27,776 nucleotides of DNA from CAMPJM01 sp964440915. GTDB lineage: Bacteria; Bacteroidota; Bacteroidia; Cytophagales; Cyclobacteriaceae. Each line of letters opens with the position of its first letter. The first letter of the stretch is position 1. Positions 24,332 to 27,776 of the stretch are shown piece by piece. The stretch covers positions 1-27,776 of the forward strand of contig CAYTTV010000045.1 of NCBI GenBank assembly GCA_964440915.1, in the 5' to 3' direction. The translations under genes and the position numbers were made by a program. The notes below the pieces were generated by a model, which did no database searches, was not told the DNA's origin, and saw nothing but the letters and a program-made list of their open reading frames with translations.

Positions 24332-25849
24332 TTATAGATCGTCGTCGTCTTCCTCAAAACCTGGCTCGGGCATGGTGAACATGCTGCTGAGCAGGTCTTT
24401 GAACTGAAGGCCCGCTGTCAGGCTTTTCTTACTCAGCATGCTGTATTCGGCCAATCCGTGCAGGGCAAGCTCCATAAAGAAATAGCTTGAAGGCTCATCC
24501 ATGTTTTTGTGGAGCTGCTTTATGAGTTCCTTCAAGCCGGGCACCCGGTCTAGCGTAGATTTATAGTCTTTGTGAGAGGTATCGTTCAAAAGGTCGAGGG
24601 TGTTTCCTTCTTCAAACCAATCGGTGATGGTCTTGTACACATTGTTCTTTTTCTTTTTTCGTATCTCTTCCGGATTGGGAAAGTACTCAACAAACTGCGT
24701 GCGGATGGCCTTCCCGATTAGGTTGGCAGCCACTATGCCTGCGCCTTCCTGCTCTCCTTCATACACAAGCTCTACCTTGCCTGTAATAGCAGGCAGCACG
24801 CCTATAAAATCGGACATTCTGATGTGTGTTGAATCCTCTCCGTTGATGAGTGCTCTTCTTTCGGCGCTGCTCACAAGGTTCTCATAGGCCGAGATGGTGA
24901 GTCTCGCCGACACCCCGCTTTTTACATCGACATATTCGCTTGCTCTGGCCTCTATGGCGATTTGCTCGATCAGGTCTTTGCTCAGTTCGTTTACGGTAAC
25001 TTTTTCTTTTTGCTCGGTCTTGATACGCGCTTCCTGTTGGGTGATTTTTTTGCCGATGGCGATGGAACTCGGGTAGTGGGTGATGATCTGGCTGTCAATC
25101 CTATCTTTTAGTGGCGTGACGATACTGCCCCGGTTGGTGTAGTCTTCAGGGTTTGCGGTGAACACAAATTGGATATCCAAAGGTAGTCTAATCTTAAATC
25201 CTCGGATCTGGATGTCGCCTTCCTGCAATATGTTGAACAGGGCCACCTGTATTCTGGCCTGTAGGTCGGGCAATTCGTTGATCACAAATATGCCCCTGTG
25301 CGAACGCGGTATGAGTCCATAATGGATTACCCGCTCATCGGAATAAGGCAGCTTTAAGGTAGCGGCTTTGATTGGGTCTACGTCACCAATAAGGTCGGCC
25401 ACAGATACATCAGGCGTAGCGAGCTTTTCTGTATAGCGATCGTTTTTGTGCAACCAGGCCACAGGCGTATCGTCTCCCTTTTGTGCAATGAGGTCCATTC
25501 CGTATTTCGACAATGGCCGAAGGGGGTCATCGTTAAGCTCAGATCCTTCGATTACCGGTACATATTCGTCCAGAAGCTGCACCATTAGCCTTGCGAGCCT
25601 GGTTTTGGCTTGGCCTCTCAGCCCGAGCAGGTTGATGTTGTGCTCCGATAAAATGGCCCGTTCCAAGTCGGGGATTACCGTCTCTTCGTACCCCCAAATG
25701 CCCTCAAATACCGTTTCTTTGTTTTTTAGTCTTTTTATCAGGTTATCCCTGAGTTCCTGCTTTATGGTTTTTGGTTGGTAACCCGATGCTTTCAATTTTC
25801 CCAGAGTGTCGATCGAAAGATCGGGGCTAATAATTTCTTTTTTATACAT
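24332..25849 (-). CDS. AAA+ ATPase of the magnesium-chelatase/MoxR superfamily
   Basis: 505 residues, starting at the ATG 25847-25849. An N-terminal ~50-residue helical extension precedes the AAA+ core: Walker A GLRGQAKT (76-83), a Walker B-like strand GIFVINELPDL (186-196) with Asn-Glu where Asp-Glu is usual, sensor 1 FTANPEDYTNRG (230-241) and LKDRID (247-252) as arginine finger. The LYSDERVIHYGLIPRSHRGIF-type insert fits ChlI/BchI-like proteins. The C-terminal region is helical and ends in an acidic tail (EPGFEEDDDDL). It lies 27 nt after a VWA-protein gene, the usual pairing in which the ATPase acts on the VWA partner in a chelatase- or MoxR-like remodelling complex. No porphyrin-pathway gene is nearby, so a metal-chelatase role is unlikely. 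Confidence 0.92.
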   Translation of the reverse strand: MYKKEIISPDLSIDTLGKLKASGYQPKTIKQELRDNLIKRLKNKETVFEGIWGYEETVIPDLERAILSEHNINLLGLRGQAKTRLARLMVQLLDEYVPVIEGSELNDDPLRPLSKYGMDLIAQKGDDTPVAWLHKNDRYTEKLATPDVSVADLIGDVDPIKAATLKLPYSDERVIHYGLIPRSHRGIFVINELPDLQARIQVALFNILQEGDIQIRGFKIRLPLDIQFVFTANPEDYTNRGSIVTPLKDRIDSQIITHYPSSIAIGKKITQQEARIKTEQKEKVTVNELSKDLIEQIAIEARASEYVDVKSGVSARLTISAYENLVSSAERRALINGEDSTHIRMSDFIGVLPAITGKVELVYEGEQEGAGIVAANLIGKAIRTQFVEYFPNPEEIRKKKKNNVYKTITDWFEEGNTLDLLNDTSHKDYKSTLDRVPGLKELIKQLHKNMDEPSSYFFMELALHGLAEYSMLSKKSLTAGLQFKDLLSSMFTMPEPGFEEDDDDL

Positions 25850-25876
25850 ATTGTTTAATGCTTTTGCTTGATACCT

Positions 25877-26974
25877 CTAAAAATTCTTTTTCCTGTTTCT
25901 GGAATAATCCTCAAATATAAGGCTTCCTAATCCTTGCAGGTTACTATAATAAGCATTGCCGTTATTGGCTTCTGTAAAAGCCCGCACAAATTCTTTGAGG
26001 TATGGGTCTGAGGCGATCATAAAAGTCGTTACCGGTATCTTTAACCGCCTGCATTGGCTTGCTAGGTTCAGCGTTTTGTTTAGGATCTTGCTGTCGAGGC
26101 CGAAGCTGTTTTTATAATACTTGATGCCCACCTTTAGGCAAGTAGGTTTGCCGTCGGTAATCATAAAAATCTGTTTGTTTCGGGCTTTTCTCCTTCGCAG
26201 CAGGTCCATCGCTAGCTCCAAGCCGGCCACGGTATTGGTATGGTAAGGGCCCACTTGCAAGTAGGGCAAGTCCTTTATCTGGATCTGCCAGGCGTCATTG
26301 CCAAACACAATTATGTCGAGCGTATCTTTCGGATATCGGGTAGTGATCAGCTCTGCTAGTGCCATGGCTACTTTTTTAGCCGGTGTTATGCGGTCCTCGC
26401 CATATAAGATCATAGAATGCGAGATATCGATCATGAGGACCGTCGAAGTTTGCGATTTTTGCTCCTTTTCGACGATTTCCAAGTCATTCTCTGTGAGCAT
26501 AAAGTTACTCAGACCATGGTTTATTTGCGCATTACGGATCGAATCGGTGAGTGCAATTTGATCGAGCGAGTCCCCAAACTGGAAATTGCGATGATCTGTG
26601 CCCACCTCGTCGCCCGCCCCGCTATGGTTGGTTTTATGCTCACCTTTGCCGGTTTTTCTTAGCTTACCAAATATCTCCTCCAGCGCACTTTTGCGGAAGT
26701 GCTGCTCGCTCTTAGCGGTCACCTTAAAGGAGCCTTTGCCGTTTTCTTCTGTAAGATAACCTTTGCTTTTCAAATCTTCTATGAAGTTTCCGATACCATA
26801 TTGGTCAGAAGTAAGGTTGTGTTCCTTGTCCAAGTTGCTTAACCAGTGCAGTGCTTCGCTCACGTCACCGCCCGTAATCAAGAGCAGTTGCATGAAAATA
26901 TTTAAAAGTTGATCAAAGGTCTGGCCATCTTTGCTTACCTCAGGAACGAACGCCGTAAATCTGTATCCAGCCAT
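25877..26974 (-). CDS. VWA-domain protein, partner of the AAA+ ATPase
   Basis: 365 residues from the ATG at 26972-26974 (a TTG six codons upstream also opens the frame). A helical N-terminal region (1-110) and a flexible Gly/His-rich linker (109-130) precede a von Willebrand A domain (about 175-350). The metal-ion-dependent adhesion site is complete: DISHS (183-187), the Thr region GPYHTNT (242-248) and ITDGKPT (272-278). There is no signal peptide or membrane segment, so it is cytoplasmic. VWA proteins in this gene context bind Mg2+ and a client and are driven by the AAA+ partner encoded next. First gene of a three-gene operon with the ATPase and an AlbA_2 protein. Confidence 0.92.
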   Translation of the reverse strand: MAGYRFTAFVPEVSKDGQTFDQLLNIFMQLLLITGGDVSEALHWLSNLDKEHNLTSDQYGIGNFIEDLKSKGYLTEENGKGSFKVTAKSEQHFRKSALEEIFGKLRKTGKGEHKTNHSGAGDEVGTDHRNFQFGDSLDQIALTDSIRNAQINHGLSNFMLTENDLEIVEKEQKSQTSTVLMIDISHSMILYGEDRITPAKKVAMALAELITTRYPKDTLDIIVFGNDAWQIQIKDLPYLQVGPYHTNTVAGLELAMDLLRRRKARNKQIFMITDGKPTCLKVGIKYYKNSFGLDSKILNKTLNLASQCRRLKIPVTTFMIASDPYLKEFVRAFTEANNGNAYYSNLQGLGSLIFEDYSRNRKKNF

Positions 26975-27337
26975 AAGAAAATAAATTAACAAATTGAAAG
27001 TAAAGTCTATACAGGCAACACTTTTTTATTGCTTTGGATTCATATACCCGAACAATAATCTGTGGCCACCGATCGACATACTATTAATAACAGCCGAAAA
27101 ATACAAATTTCAGAAAAGGCACGGAGGGTTCAAAAAAACCATGACCTATATGAGGGTTTTGAATTTATTGCTCGTGTACTGTTATTGCTTTTTTTGAGCA
27201 AATGAAAGAACGAATAATACATAGATTTGTTTTTCAGGGAATGGAAAAAGCAGCAATAGTTGCAAGATGTGCCCAAGTCATGGGTTCATATCGCACTATT
27301 TTGTCATGGGGTGGCTGATGCATTTAAATAAATAACA
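26975..27337. other. 363-nt intergenic region between divergent genes
   Basis: It should hold the promoter of the VWA-AAA-AlbA operon (leftward) and that of the small lipoprotein (rightward). A TAnnTTTG match, TAGATTTG, is at 27222-27229 on the plus strand with a TTG 25 nt before it, which is wider spacing than usual. No coding frame is convincing: the open frame from a TTG near 26994 has no support. Confidence 0.4.
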
Positions 27338-27463
27338 ATGAAAAAGATTATTTTAGGACTATTCATTTTGACAGTTTTCACTGCGGCAAGTTGCACTGAA
27401 AGAACATGCCCTACTTACGCCAAGCAGCCTGTTGATGCAATTCAAAAAGACGCTCGTATATAG
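27338..27463 (+). CDS. 41-residue lipoprotein with a CPTYAK motif
   Basis: ATG at 27338 gives a signal peptide with a basic start (MKKII), a hydrophobic core (LGLFILTVFTA) and lipobox AASC (Cys19), then a 22-residue mature chain TERTCPTYAKQPVDAIQKDA ending RI. The CPTYAK motif after the lipidated Cys recurs, as I recall, in very short lipoproteins of Cytophagales and relatives whose function is unknown. The start is plausible on its signal peptide alone. It is followed by a bulged hairpin (27491-27517) that may be its terminator. Confidence 0.75.
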   Translation: MKKIILGLFILTVFTAASCTERTCPTYAKQPVDAIQKDARI

Positions 27464-27490
27464 GGCAACTTCATACATTGGCGATTATTG

Positions 27491-27517
27491 ACCACTCTTT
27501 GTTCAGACAGAGGTGGT
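27491..27517 (+). terminator. Weak hairpin after the small lipoprotein gene
   Basis: Eight pairs (accactct with agaggtggt, one bulged G) and a 10-nt loop, 27 nt after the stop codon, but no T-tract follows. A tentative 3' end. Confidence 0.4.
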
Positions 27518-27561
27518 TAATGATGCATCCATCTCTACAACTACATCCAACCTTTCCTTCT

Positions 27562-27616
27562 GTTATTCGTGTTGAAGCCCTTCAGGCTTGCTTGTCTTCC
27601 ATTGCTGCTTGGTCCT
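27562..27616 (+). repeat. 55-nt direct repeat, copy 1
   Basis: Identical over at least 55 nt to 27722-27776, exactly 160 nt downstream. It contains the small palindrome aagcc-cttca-ggctt. The second copy is cut by the window edge, so the true unit may be longer and the array may continue. Confidence 0.9.
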
Positions 27617-27721
27617 ATGACCGCAGATTTGTGTCCACCATCTTGTCTTTTCTTAGCGAGCTTTGCGTGAAACTCTTTTGTAGGTAAACCTTTTTCGGGT
27701 TGTTTTCGCTTGTTCTTTCGG

Positions 27722-27776
27722 GTTATTCGTGTTGAAGCCCTTCAGGCTTGCTTGTCTTCCATTGCTGCTTGGTCCT
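27722..27776 (+). repeat. 55-nt direct repeat, copy 2 (cut by window end)
   Basis: Identical to 27562-27616 up to the last base of the window. Between the copies, the minus strand contains cacgcaaagctcgctaag, resembling an intergenic repeat I recall from many Bacteroidota; this resemblance is unverified. Confidence 0.9.

Noticed and set aside
24332..25849. Metal chelatase subunit for chlorophyll, haem or cobalamin synthesis
   Set aside because: The AAA+ core resembles ChlI, but there is no pathway gene or large chelatase subunit nearby; a remodelling pair with the VWA protein fits better.
26994..27197. Plus-strand frame of 67 codons in the intergenic region
   Set aside because: TTG start, no ribosome binding site, no signal peptide or motif; composition fits non-coding AT-rich DNA.
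27478..27687. Plus-strand frame of 69 codons
   Set aside because: It crosses a hairpin and one copy of the direct repeat; the product has no recognisable features.
27562..27776. Possible CRISPR array
   Set aside because: Only two repeats of 55 nt with a 105-nt gap and no cas genes; size and spacing do not fit CRISPR.

Overview
The window looks like a chromosomal segment of a Bacteroidota bacterium, most likely a member of the Cytophagales. This rests on an abundance of lipoproteins, starts without clear Shine-Dalgarno sequences, a few TAnnTTTG-like promoter boxes, a PheS with the Cys cluster I associate with Bacteroidota, and families I associate with this phylum (a triple parvulin operon, a coiled-coil/TM protein often misnamed a tRNA methyltransferase, a small CPTYAK-type lipoprotein). 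Most genes lie on the minus strand.

Layout. 1-1700 (+): a hairpin, pheS, and a small lipoprotein with a Rieske-like fold that has lost half its cluster ligands. 1705-6857 (-): three chained periplasmic foldase genes (a two-parvulin lipoprotein, a parvulin-less SurA-like lipoprotein, a SurA-like protein with two parvulin domains) followed by a MoxR ATPase. 7046-9897 (-): a partner-switching signalling module (membrane GAF-PP2C phosphatase, STAS antagonist, HATPase kinase/anti-sigma) with no sigma factor beside it. 10034-11578 (-): guaB with a strong 3' hairpin. 11747-13514 (-): a 2H phosphoesterase and an unrecognised exported protein. 13596-17887 (-): an M2 (ACE-like) lipoprotein peptidase, a TerB-like helical protein, a secreted DRGH nuclease and a coiled-coil membrane protein. 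18294-19622 (-): a PIN-PhoH ATPase.

19740-20520 is a gene-free scar. Inside it, a frameshifted remnant of a type I restriction specificity subunit (hsdS) sits between two inverted copies of a 67-nt double-hairpin element with identical 36-nt spacers. A collagen-like lipoprotein follows at 20521 (+). 21322-23163 (-) is a three-gene lipoprotein cluster in which two META/HslJ-like paralogues flank an unrecognised lipoprotein. 23641-26974 (-) is a VWA protein / AAA+ chelatase-like ATPase / AlbA_2 DNA-binding protein operon, with a candidate structured RNA just past its 3' end. The last 800 bases hold a tiny lipoprotein gene missed by ordinary length cut-offs and the start of a 160-nt-period direct repeat that runs off the window.

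The pieces most worth following up are the inverted double-hairpin element around the hsdS scrap, the 3' structured element after the AlbA_2 gene, the VWA-AAA-AlbA operon, and the META-lipoprotein cluster. Nothing here is clearly a complete new defence or mobile system; all family assignments are by reading the sequence, without database searches.
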